NCBI GenBank assembly: GCA_000436075.1
Contig: FR884578.1
Span: 221-6,606, forward strand
DNA from: Eggerthella sp. CAG:209
GTDB taxonomy: Bacteria > Actinomycetota > Coriobacteriia > Coriobacteriales > Eggerthellaceae
Length of the DNA: 6,386 nt
Direction: 5' to 3'
In this document: positions 1 through 6,386 of the stretch, piece by piece
How the letters are laid out: the number at the start of each line of letters is the position of its first letter
How positions within the stretch are numbered: the first letter of the stretch is position 1
Position numbers and translations under genes: made by a program
The notes under the pieces: generated by a model
Databases searched by the model: none
Told to the model about the DNA's origin: nothing
What the model saw: the letters and a program-made list of their open reading frames with translations, nothing else

Positions 1-140
1 GATGTGGCGCATGGGTAGATGGCGATCCGAATGTGCATCGCAGAAACGAATGCCGGCTTATCCCTTATTGGAATGAGGTCCTTCGAATCATCTTCGTTGC
101 TTCTGCTTTGTAGGGCGTCGGAGGTGCTGCTTGCGCGCGG
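1..140. other. Upstream flank of polA, no confident gene
   Basis: No gene can be called with confidence here. One plus-strand frame is open from position 3 to a TAG at 111-113 (36 codons, reading ...VDGDPNVHRRNECRLIPYW... and ending ...FVASAL). It enters from the window edge and could be the tail of an upstream gene in the same direction as polA. A second frame is open from 2 to a TGA at 74-76. Open stretches this short are expected by chance, and I do not recognise either peptide. No tRNA-like fold or terminator hairpin is evident; the best inverted repeat (GCGAT at 22-26 with ATCGC at 37-41) has only five pairs and a ten-base loop. Confidence 0.3.
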
Positions 141-146
141 TATAAT
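141..146 (+). promoter_or_regulatory. Candidate -10 element of the polA promoter
   Basis: A perfect TATAAT sits 30 bp upstream of the polA ATG. A start site about seven bases downstream, near 153, would give a leader of roughly 23 nt, just enough for the ribosome binding site. No good -35 hexamer is found at 16-18 bp spacing (the 17-bp position reads TCGGAG), and there is no TGn extended -10. The promoter may therefore be weak, or may rely on an upstream activator. Confidence 0.55.
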
Positions 147-162
147 CGTTACGTTCAAACGT

Positions 163-170
163 GAAAGGAA
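163..170 (+). promoter_or_regulatory. Ribosome binding site that fixes the polA start
   Basis: GAAAGGAA carries an AGGA core that ends six bases before ATG at 176. A GTG at 161 is in frame with polA but overlaps this site, and nothing resembling a ribosome binding site precedes that GTG. The ATG at 176 is therefore the better start, and the five extra residues (from GTG) are rejected. Confidence 0.75.
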
Positions 171-175
171 TTCCT

Positions 176-2794
176 ATGCCTAAAACTGTTGCCGTAATTG
201 ACGGAAACTCTTTGATGCATCGTGCATATCATGCTGTTCCGCCAACCATGACGGCACCCGATGGCACTCCTACTAACGCAGCATTCGGTTTCCTTTCCAT
301 GCTGCTGAAATTCATCGAAATAGAGCAGCCCGATGCTTTGGTCTGCGCGTTTGATAAGGGTCGTCCTAAGTTTCGTATGGAGGCGCTTGAGCAGTACAAG
401 GCGCAGCGACCCCCTATGGACGAAGAGCTGAAGGCCCAGTTTCCCGTTATCGAAAACCTATTAGCTGCTATGAACGTGCCGGTTGTGGCGCTTCCTGGTT
501 GGGAGGGTGACGACATCCTGGGTACCGTTGCTGCGCGTGATGAGGAATTGGGCTATAGAACGCTTTTGGTCACGGGAGACAAAGATGCTTATCAGCTAGC
601 CAGCGACCTAACGAAAATCGTAACCACTAAGCGCGGAATTACCGATGTGGTTATCTATGGCCCTGAAGAAGTGGAGGAGCGCTACGGCGTAACGCCTGCC
701 CAATTCACGGATTTTTTGGGTCTCAAAGGCGACAAGGCCGATAACATCCCTGGTGTTCCCGGCATCGGTGATAAAAAGGCCGCCTCGATGCTTCAGGCGT
801 ATGGCAACCTGGAGGGCATCTACGCCAACCTTGACAAGTTCAAGGGAAAGCAGTTGGAGAACCTGACCAACTACAAAGACGATGCATTCCTTTCCCGTCA
901 GGTAGCCACTATTGTGCGCGACGCCGATTTTGAACTCGATCTTGAATCGATCAGCTTCCCGAATTTCAATGTGGAGCAGGTTACCGAGGCATTCACCGAC
1001 GTGCGTATGATGGCCCATTTGGCAAAGATCTTGAAACTCCAGGGGGGCGAAGCAGCCTCCATTGATTTGGGCTCTTGGGATAATTTCATTGAAGGCGATG
1101 AAGCGAAGGCGGCCATCGAGCTGCCTGCAGAGGGCTACGTTCCGGTTGCGTGGGCGCTTGATCCTCAGGCATCGCTTTTTGGCGACGGGCTGGCCCTGGC
1201 AGTGAACCTGGGGGATTCAACCGCACTCTTCCATGACGAGGAAGCCAAAGAGGCTCTTGCTTTCCTTGTTCGCGAACGAGAAATTGCTACAGCAGATGCT
1301 AAGTCGCTGCTTCAAGTGGTATTCCCCGCTGATACCGCACAGGATTCTCTTGTTTCCCGTGGGGAAATACTCGATGCACATATGTTCGATGTAGCCCTTG
1401 CCGCCTACGTTGCCGACTCCAATAACGGTGCCGCCACTTTAAATGCCCTCATGGAACGCTATGCGGGCGCAGTACTTCCCGATGAAAAGGATCCGCAAAA
1501 GCAAGTGGCGCTGCAGGCTGCTGCGATTGGCGCCTTGGTAGACCCTTTGGCTCAAGAGCTTGAAAAGGAGGGTGCCCGCAAGGTCTACGATGATATTGAC
1601 TTGCCGTTGGTGGGCGTACTCGCTTGTATGGAGCGCACCGGCGCGGCTTTGGATGTTGACCACCTGAAGGCCTTGAACGAAAGCACTGGCGCTGAAGTTG
1701 ATCGTCTGCGTGCGGCGATTTATGCTTCAGCGGGCCATGAGTTCAATGTCGATTCTCCAAAGCAGCTCTCAGAGGTGCTGTTTGACGAATTGGGCCTCAC
1801 TCCGAAGAAAAAGACAAGAAGCGGCTATTCCACCAACGCTTCTGTTTTGAAAGAGCTAACCGAAGAGCATGAACTGCCCGGCCTCATGCTGGAGTATCGC
1901 GAATACGCGAAGATCAAGTCGACCTACATCGATGCTCTGCCGCGCATGCGGGCCGAAGACGGGCGTGTCCACACATCGTTCAATGAAATGGTTACCACTA
2001 CTGGCCGCCTTTCCTCTTCTGATCCGAATTTGCAAAATATTCCGGTTCGTACTGATTTCGGACGCCAGATAAGAACCTGCTTTGTGCCGCTCGACGAGGG
2101 AGAAGTGTTCGTTTCTGCCGATTATTCTCAGATCGAATTGCGCCTCTTGGCGCACCTTTCAGGGGATGAGCATCTTATTGCCTCGTTCAATTCTGGTGAG
2201 GATTTTCACGCCAGCACGGCTTCGCGCGTGTTCGGCGTTCCGATGGACGATGTTACGCCGCAAATGCGCAGTCGAGCAAAAGCGGTTAATTTCGGCATCG
2301 TCTACGGTCAGCAGGCATATGGCCTTTCGCAGTCGCTCCATATCCCGTTCTATGAAGCGAAAGAAATGATCGATCGTTATTTCGAGGTTCATCCTGGTGT
2401 GCGTACGTATCTCGATGAAGTGGTGGCGCAGGCCCACAAGGATGGCTATGCCGTCACCTTGTTCGGTCGTCGCCGCTATATCCCCGAGCTGAAAGCCAAG
2501 AATGCGGCCCAGCGTGGCTTTGGTGAGCGTACGGCAATGAATCATCCTATGCAGGGCACTGCTGCCGACATCATTAAGCTTGCCATGCGTCAGGTACAAG
2601 ATGAACTTGTGGCGCGAGACCTTGGCGCGAGGCTCATGCTTCAGGTGCACGACGAGCTTGACCTTTCGGTGCCCGAGTCGGAAGTGGAAGAGGTTTCGGA
2701 CCTCCTGACAAGCGTGATGGAGTCGGTTGTTGAATTGTCGGTTCCGTTGCTGGTTGATGTGTCCGCTGGTGCCAACTGGGCTGAGGCTCATTAG
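176..2794 (+). CDS. polA: DNA polymerase I, proofreading site degenerate
   Basis: This 872-residue family-A polymerase fills gaps, removes RNA primers from Okazaki fragments and works in excision repair in the cytoplasm. The N-terminal 5' nuclease (about 1-290) keeps its metal-binding acidic residues: D9, D60, E110, D112, D113, D135, D137, D186 and D189, the last two in GDKADNIPGVPGIG, the helix-hairpin-helix region. The middle domain (about 290-470) aligns with the 3'-5' exonuclease but has lost its catalytic residues: VAWALD (324-329) stands where DTET is expected, Leu378 falls at the exo II aspartate, and no YxxxD is seen. The polymerase domain (about 471-872) is intact: TGRLSSSDPNLQNIPVR; motif A DYSQIE with D649 and E654; motif B with R698, K702, F706 and Y710; motif C VHDE with D826. 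Length is normal for the family (E. coli 928, Taq about 832). The gene appears to be transcribed alone and runs towards cydC. The family call is secure; loss of proofreading is inferred from missing residues. Confidence 0.98.
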   Translation: MPKTVAVIDGNSLMHRAYHAVPPTMTAPDGTPTNAAFGFLSMLLKFIEIEQPDALVCAFDKGRPKFRMEALEQYKAQRPPMDEELKAQFPVIENLLAAMNVPVVALPGWEGDDILGTVAARDEELGYRTLLVTGDKDAYQLASDLTKIVTTKRGITDVVIYGPEEVEERYGVTPAQFTDFLGLKGDKADNIPGVPGIGDKKAASMLQAYGNLEGIYANLDKFKGKQLENLTNYKDDAFLSRQVATIVRDADFELDLESISFPNFNVEQVTEAFTDVRMMAHLAKILKLQGGEAASIDLGSWDNFIEGDEAKAAIELPAEGYVPVAWALDPQASLFGDGLALAVNLGDSTALFHDEEAKEALAFLVREREIATADAKSLLQVVFPADTAQDSLVSRGEILDAHMFDVALAAYVADSNNGAATLNALMERYAGAVLPDEKDPQKQVALQAAAIGALVDPLAQELEKEGARKVYDDIDLPLVGVLACMERTGAALDVDHLKALNESTGAEVDRLRAAIYASAGHEFNVDSPKQLSEVLFDELGLTPKKKTRSGYSTNASVLKELTEEHELPGLMLEYREYAKIKSTYIDALPRMRAEDGRVHTSFNEMVTTTGRLSSSDPNLQNIPVRTDFGRQIRTCFVPLDEGEVFVSADYSQIELRLLAHLSGDEHLIASFNSGEDFHASTASRVFGVPMDDVTPQMRSRAKAVNFGIVYGQQAYGLSQSLHIPFYEAKEMIDRYFEVHPGVRTYLDEVVAQAHKDGYAVTLFGRRRYIPELKAKNAAQRGFGERTAMNHPMQGTAADIIKLAMRQVQDELVARDLGARLMLQVHDELDLSVPESEVEEVSDLLTSVMESVVELSVPLLVDVSAGANWAEAH

Positions 2795-2833
2795 AAATAT
2801 TGCTGCATGCTTGTCCCGTGCTTGCGCGCCTGA
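2795..2833. other. Convergent gap between polA and cydC
   Basis: Only 39 bp separate the polA stop (TAG) from the cydC stop on the other strand. I see no strong hairpin with a T run for polA inside the gap. polA transcription may stop within or beyond the hairpin at 2841-2862, but that hairpin lacks a T tract in the plus direction. Confidence 0.6.
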
Positions 2834-2862
2834 TTAAAACCCCTGCTCGAGTTCGAGAAGGG
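2834..2862 (-). terminator. Candidate intrinsic terminator embedded in the cydC 3' end
   Basis: Read on the minus strand, an inverted repeat spans 2862-2841: CCCT pairs with AGGG, there is one T/C mismatch, then CTCGA pairs with TCGAG around a very tight loop. It is followed by one G and TTTT, which forms part of the Phe codon and the TAA stop. The stem thus codes for residues near LLELEQG at the end of CydC. The stem is GC-rich but the U run is only four bases, so termination may be partial. In the plus direction the hairpin is followed by GTTCGG, so it is a poor terminator for polA. Confidence 0.45.
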
Positions 2863-4612
2863 TTCGGTAGTGCTGGTTGTTGCGCTCGAGTTCTTCGGGC
2901 GCCCCGTCAAGAGTTATACGGCCGCTTTTCAGGAACAGCACACGGTCCATGTCCGATACCCCTTGGAGGTGATGGGTGATTAGGATCACCGTTTTGCCCG
3001 CAAGTACTTCGAACATGGTGCCCAGCACCTCGTGTTCGGTGCGGGGATCGAGGCTAACCGTTGGTTCGTCGAGGATGACGATAGGCGCATCCTGCAAAAG
3101 GATGCGTGCCAGGGCGACACGATGACGCTCGCCGCCCGAAAAGCGCAATCCCGCTTCATCAAGTAAGGTGTCGAGACCTTTCGGCAATCGCGCAAGCAGC
3201 CTTTTCAGTCCGACGCGCTTGAGGGCGCGTTCAAGCTCCTCGTCGGTTGCCTGGGGCTTTGCTATAAGCAGATTGTTGCGCAGAGTGTCGTTGAACAGGT
3301 ACGTGGCCTGTTGGCAGACGCCAAACATTCGAGACGCATCGTTTCCAAGCTCCGAGCAGGGAAGCCCTCCTACGGTGATGCTGCCTGAGGTGGGGGCGAG
3401 GTCCCCGCGCAGCAGATGCGCGAGGGTGGTTTTCCCCGATCCGCTTTTGCCCAGAAGTGCTAGATGTTGTCCCGGCGAAAGGGAGAGGCTGATTCCGCAA
3501 ATCGTAGGGGGCTGGCCAGGGTAGGCGAATTCAACGTCTTTCAGTTCGACAACCGGATGCTTCAGGCCAAGGTCGATGTTTTGTGCATGCTTGGCTTCCG
3601 AATTGGTTTTTGTTTCCTCTTCAACGGGCAGGGGGAGATCGTTGAGCCGCGCTATGGAGCCGAAGTGCCCCTGAGCCTGTGTTGCGGCAATGGGCATCAC
3701 TGCAAAGGCATCAACGAGGGGAAAGGCTCCCAGCACAAAAGCCAGAATCCAGTTTGCCTGTCCTCCTTGCATTCCGCCAAAGGTGAGTGTCGCCCAGCAT
3801 ATAAGGGCAATGATGGCACATGCAAATATCGCTTGTTGAGCCAGGTCGCGTCTGCGATCGAAAGCGTGCACCTGGGCTTTTAGGCGGTTGAGGTCTTCCT
3901 GCCCATTTTTGCATTGCGCTAAGAAATCGGCTTTTCTGCCCGAAAGCGTCCAGTCGGTGATTCCGAGAATGTTGTCGGCATAGGTGGCATAGCGTTTCGC
4001 GGCAAGCTCTTTTGCTGTCGATTGGCGCGTGCCGTTGATGCTCACAGAAACGGCGGGTACAACAAAGAGCTCGAGCGATACAAAGACGAAGCACGCCAAG
4101 CATGCAAGGGGCGAAAAACAACCGAACAGAACGCATAGTCCCACGCCAGCTGCCAGGGCTATTGCGGTTGGGAAAACGCAGCGAAGATAGAGGTTCTGGA
4201 TGTGCTCAACATCTTCGGCAAGAAGCCCTAGGGCATCGCCAAGGCGGTGGCTGGCACGGAAGAAAACGCCTTCTGCGTCAAAGGATCGGTAAAGCTGCTT
4301 GCGAAGATTTGAAGTGAATCGCAGCACCCAATCGTGGCTCGCTAAGCGTTCGCAGTAACGCAGAATGGGTTTTCCCACGCCGAATACCCGCACGCAAAGC
4401 AAAGGTGTGCCCAGCATCAGAACCGAATAGGGCATTTCGGCAGAGCCTGCAATGAGCCATCCTGAAGTGAACATAAGTCCGGCGGCGAAAAGAACCGTGC
4501 AGCAGCCTAGAGCAAGGGCCAGTGCAAGGATTTTGCGATAGCGGCCCAGATAGGGTTTAACCCACTCATCGCGTTTAAGCAGGGCAATCGCTTCTTTCAA
4601 GCTGCTATACAT
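2834..4612 (-). CDS. cydC: CydC subunit of the CydDC ABC exporter
   Basis: This 592-residue half-transporter pairs with CydD in the cytoplasmic membrane; the complex is needed for assembly of cytochrome bd oxidase and has been linked to thiol (cysteine, glutathione) export and to haem. An N-terminal membrane domain (about 25-315) has hydrophobic segments near 27-57, 60-78, 150-188, 260-278 and 288-310. RYCERLASHDWVLR (85-98) and LYLRCVFP (141-148) match CydC closely, including the His (H93) equivalent to the reported haem ligand His85 of E. coli CydC. The nucleotide-binding domain (about 355-592) is complete: Walker A GKSGSGKT 388-395, Q-loop Q434/Q435, signature FSGGE 491-495 (Phe for the usual Leu), Walker B IVILDE 511-516, switch His547. 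The start is ATG 4612, with AGGAGG six bases upstream; an in-frame TTG at 4648 would add 12 residues but lies deeper inside cydD and is rejected. The membrane part is rich in cysteine. CydC and CydD names are swapped in some Gram-positive annotations; motifs favour CydC here. Confidence 0.93.
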   Translation of the reverse strand: MYSSLKEAIALLKRDEWVKPYLGRYRKILALALALGCCTVLFAAGLMFTSGWLIAGSAEMPYSVLMLGTPLLCVRVFGVGKPILRYCERLASHDWVLRFTSNLRKQLYRSFDAEGVFFRASHRLGDALGLLAEDVEHIQNLYLRCVFPTAIALAAGVGLCVLFGCFSPLACLACFVFVSLELFVVPAVSVSINGTRQSTAKELAAKRYATYADNILGITDWTLSGRKADFLAQCKNGQEDLNRLKAQVHAFDRRRDLAQQAIFACAIIALICWATLTFGGMQGGQANWILAFVLGAFPLVDAFAVMPIAATQAQGHFGSIARLNDLPLPVEEETKTNSEAKHAQNIDLGLKHPVVELKDVEFAYPGQPPTICGISLSLSPGQHLALLGKSGSGKTTLAHLLRGDLAPTSGSITVGGLPCSELGNDASRMFGVCQQATYLFNDTLRNNLLIAKPQATDEELERALKRVGLKRLLARLPKGLDTLLDEAGLRFSGGERHRVALARILLQDAPIVILDEPTVSLDPRTEHEVLGTMFEVLAGKTVILITHHLQGVSDMDRVLFLKSGRITLDGAPEELERNNQHYRTLLELEQGF

Positions 4613-6359
4613 CGCCGCCCTCCTTCTCGTGGTTTGACAGGTAGGCAAAAGAGCTTGCTTTGCTCAACGCCTCGTAGGAGCCAAAGTCTCTAACCTGCCC
4701 ATCTTCCAGTAGGAGGATTTCGTCCATTTCGCTTAGCCAATGAAGGCGATGGGTTGCAAAGAAAACCAATTTACCTTCCATCAGGGGAAGCATGCGCTGT
4801 TTGAGCTCCCATTCTGTTTCAATGTCGAGATGGGCCGTTGGCTCGTCGAACACCAAGACTCGACAGGTTCGATGCAGCACCGCACGTGCAAGGGCGACGC
4901 GTTGTGACTGGCCGCCGCTCAACGACCGCCCGCCTTCCCCAACAACGGTATCCAATCCCTTGGGCAGCTCAGTAACCAGGCTGGTGAGCCCTACCAGCTC
5001 AAGCGCGTGGGCGATTTCTTCTTCGGTTGCATCGGGCTGGTAGAACGTCAGATTGTTTCGGAGGGTGGTGCTGAAAATATGGGGAGATTGAGGCAGATAA
5101 GCCACTTGTTTTCTCCAGTTGGGCATCGAAAGCGTCTCGATTGCGTGGTTGTTGACAACGATGGATCCTTGGGTGGGCTGCACGACGCCGGCGAGTAGTT
5201 GGGCAAGGGTGGTTTTCCCGCAGCCGGATGGTCCCACAATGCCGTATTTGCGGAAACCCTCGAAAGAGCAAGAAGCGTCTTTCAGGGCTGTTTCCCCCTC
5301 GTAGGAGATCCCTATATGTTCGAAGGTGAGCACGCTGAGTTTTTGCCAAGGCTCTAGTTTGGGGGCGTCAACCTGCAATCCAGGCGTGCGGCTTTCTTTC
5401 TTCGCTGCGGTTTCAGCGGAGCATTTCAATACCTCCAATACTTGGGTAAGGGTGTTTTTCCCGTTTAACGTAGCGTGGTAATCGGAGGCGAATTCGCGGA
5501 TTGGGCGAAAATAATCGGGCATGATCACCAAGACGAACAGTGCGGGCAGCAGGGTAATGGACCCATCCACCAAGCGAAAGCCGAGCATAACGGCAACCGC
5601 TGCGAGGGAAATGGTGGAAAATGCGTCAAGCACAGCACCCGAAAGCGTTGCGGTGCGCAGTGTCTTCATCGTTGCTATGCGGAATTTTTCGCTTGTCTCA
5701 TATACGCGGTCAGCTTGTTCGTTGCTGCGGCCGAAGTACTTCAGGGTATCGATGCCGCGCAGCGAATCGATGAAATGGTTTGCGAGGCGCTGGTATTCGC
5801 GATGTTGTTTGCCGGCTTCCTCTTGTGCGGTGCTTCCGATAAGAACCATTTGAAGGATGATGGCGGGAAACACCAGAAGCGCAATAAGAGCAGAAACCCA
5901 GTCTTGGAAGACGATTACGGCAAGAAGAACAAAGGGCACCGTGACCAGCGCCACCGTACGAGGCAAAGCGGTGCTCAAATAGTGCTCAATGTTGTCGATG
6001 CCATCAAGGCAAAGTGTTGAAGCTGCGCCCGTTCCTAGCTTTTGGGTTAAGGGGGCCCCTCCTTCATAAAGGCGTTTTGACAGCTCCTGGCGAAACTCTT
6101 CAGTGCGTGCTGCCGCAAAGAGCTCGAGCTGTTTGGCCTGAATGTTAGTGGCTGCCTGTTTCCCGATGAAGCAGAGCGCAAAGGCTCCAAGCTGAGCTGC
6201 GACGCCGGAGAGGGCACTTCCTCCCCAAAGAAGGGTCAGAGCCCAGGCCAGGGCTGCGGCTTGACCCACCATGAGCGCCGCTAGAAGAAGGGAGGTGGCA
6301 ATGCACCAGGCGATAGCGCTCTTTGAGTCGGGAAGTGCGAAGAGCCTCTTGTCGAACAT
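4605..6359 (-). CDS. cydD: CydD subunit of the CydDC ABC exporter
   Basis: This 584-residue half-transporter is the partner of CydC. The membrane domain (about 15-305) has hydrophobic segments near 16-46, 50-66, 136-152, 156-176, 241-262 and 266-281. CydD-type sequence is clear in LANHFIDSLRGIDTLKYFGR (192-211), the SEKFRIATMKTLR region (223-235) and PDYFRPIREF (281-290), which parallel E. coli CydD. The nucleotide-binding domain (about 343-584) is complete: Walker A GPSGCGKT 376-383, Q-loop Q424, signature LSGGQ 480-484 (canonical, where E. coli CydD has LSVGQ), Walker B VLVFDE 501-506, switch His537. Both subunits therefore look able to bind and hydrolyse ATP. The ATG at 6359 is preceded by AGGAGGAGG. 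Its frame stays open to the window edge with no other start codon visible, so the ribosome binding site is the main ground for this start. The gene overlaps cydC by 8 bp (shared ATGTATAG). It is probably cotranscribed from a promoter upstream of the window, perhaps with cydAB. Confidence 0.94.
   Translation of the reverse strand: MFDKRLFALPDSKSAIAWCIATSLLLAALMVGQAAALAWALTLLWGGSALSGVAAQLGAFALCFIGKQAATNIQAKQLELFAAARTEEFRQELSKRLYEGGAPLTQKLGTGAASTLCLDGIDNIEHYLSTALPRTVALVTVPFVLLAVIVFQDWVSALIALLVFPAIILQMVLIGSTAQEEAGKQHREYQRLANHFIDSLRGIDTLKYFGRSNEQADRVYETSEKFRIATMKTLRTATLSGAVLDAFSTISLAAVAVMLGFRLVDGSITLLPALFVLVIMPDYFRPIREFASDYHATLNGKNTLTQVLEVLKCSAETAAKKESRTPGLQVDAPKLEPWQKLSVLTFEHIGISYEGETALKDASCSFEGFRKYGIVGPSGCGKTTLAQLLAGVVQPTQGSIVVNNHAIETLSMPNWRKQVAYLPQSPHIFSTTLRNNLTFYQPDATEEEIAHALELVGLTSLVTELPKGLDTVVGEGGRSLSGGQSQRVALARAVLHRTCRVLVFDEPTAHLDIETEWELKQRMLPLMEGKLVFFATHRLHWLSEMDEILLLEDGQVRDFGSYEALSKASSFAYLSNHEKEGGDV
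4619..4627 (-). promoter_or_regulatory. Ribosome binding site of cydC inside cydD
   Basis: On the minus strand AGAAGGAGG lies six bases before the cydC ATG (4612-4610). The same bases encode Glu-Lys-Glu-Gly near the CydD C-terminus. This decides the cydC start and supports translational coupling: ribosomes finishing cydD stop at TAG 4607-4605, within the first codons of cydC. Confidence 0.85.
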
Positions 6360-6360
6360 G

Positions 6361-6369
6361 CCTCCTCCT
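6361..6369 (-). promoter_or_regulatory. Strong ribosome binding site of cydD
   Basis: On the minus strand AGGAGGAGG is followed by one C and then the cydD ATG. The upstream AGGAGG register gives a four-base spacing, slightly tight but workable. It closely matches the anti-Shine-Dalgarno sequence and supports the chosen start. Confidence 0.8.
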
Positions 6370-6373
6370 ATCT

Positions 6374-6386
6374 TTAAGTCGTTGCA
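6374..6386 (-). other. Possible last codons of an upstream gene (cydB?)
   Basis: On the minus strand the frame GCA ACG ACT TAA ends with a stop at 6376-6374, 14 nt before the cydD ATG. That is the spacing expected if an upstream cotranscribed gene ended here. In known cydABDC operons the gene in this place is cydB, but only three codons are visible, so the identity is a guess from operon order and the stop could be chance. Confidence 0.2.

Noticed and set aside
22..41. Inverted repeat GCGAT/ATCGC upstream of polA
   Set aside because: Five pairs with a ten-base loop is within chance, and it is too far from the -10 to be called an operator.
161..175. GTG start adding five residues to PolA
   Set aside because: This GTG overlaps the ribosome binding site of the ATG at 176 and has none of its own; MPKTVAVIDGNS is the usual PolA N-terminus.
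2159..2791. 210-residue open frame antisense to the polA polymerase domain
   Set aside because: It lies opposite the most conserved part of polA, including motifs A, B and C, and its composition (rich in His and Arg) is typical of reverse-strand shadow frames.
2845..2893. 10-bp direct repeat GCTCGAGTTC at 2845-2854 and 2884-2893
   Set aside because: Both copies encode Glu-Leu-Glu stretches of the CydC C-terminus (EELERN and LELEQ), so codon reuse explains it.
4613..4648. TTG start adding 12 residues to CydC
   Set aside because: It has no suitable ribosome binding site, would deepen the overlap with cydD, and the ATG at 4612 has an ideal AGGAGG.
3060..5240. Similarity between the ATPase domains of cydC and cydD as a possible recent duplication
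   Set aside because: Shared TLRNNL, LPKGLDT and RVALAR segments reflect ordinary paralogy of ABC ATPase domains; the membrane domains are clearly distinct CydC and CydD types.
5475..6020. 181-residue open frame on the plus strand inside cydD
   Set aside because: It lies wholly antisense to a cydD with continuous conserved motifs, its product is low in recognisable domains, and no ribosome binding site is evident. It is a shadow of cydD codon use.

Overview
The window holds three complete genes on two convergent transcription units: polA on the plus strand (176-2794), and cydD followed by cydC on the minus strand (cydD 6359-4605, cydC 4612-2834). Everything else is short: about 175 bp upstream of polA with a -10 promoter element, a 39-bp convergent gap between the polA and cydC stop codons, and 27 bp upstream of cydD. 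There are no RNA genes, insertion sequences, CRISPR arrays or long repeats that I can see.

Organism: a bacterium with moderate GC content, strong AGGAGG-type ribosome binding sites and a family-A DNA polymerase whose proofreading site is lost. The codon use and protein style fit a Gram-positive lineage, possibly Actinomycetota of the Coriobacteriia/Eggerthellaceae type. That placement is an impression, not something the sequence proves. A CydDC transporter implies the cell makes a cytochrome bd-type oxidase and so can respire oxygen at low levels.

Layout: polA encodes an 872-residue DNA polymerase I with an intact 5' nuclease, a degenerate 3'-5' exonuclease domain and an intact polymerase domain. 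It has its own short-leader promoter. cydD and cydC encode the two half-transporter subunits of one heterodimeric ABC exporter. They overlap by 8 bp, and the cydC ribosome binding site lies inside the last codons of cydD, so the two are almost certainly translationally coupled. The cydDC promoter is not in the window. A stop codon 14 nt before the cydD start suggests another gene just upstream, most economically cydB of a cydABDC operon, but that is inference. A hairpin followed by a short U run covers the last codons and the stop of cydC and is a candidate terminator.

I looked for an undescribed system and did not find one: these are core housekeeping and respiratory-assembly genes. The points worth a second look are the lost proofreading site in PolA, the terminator candidate embedded in cydC, and the conserved haem-ligand motif in a cysteine-rich CydC.
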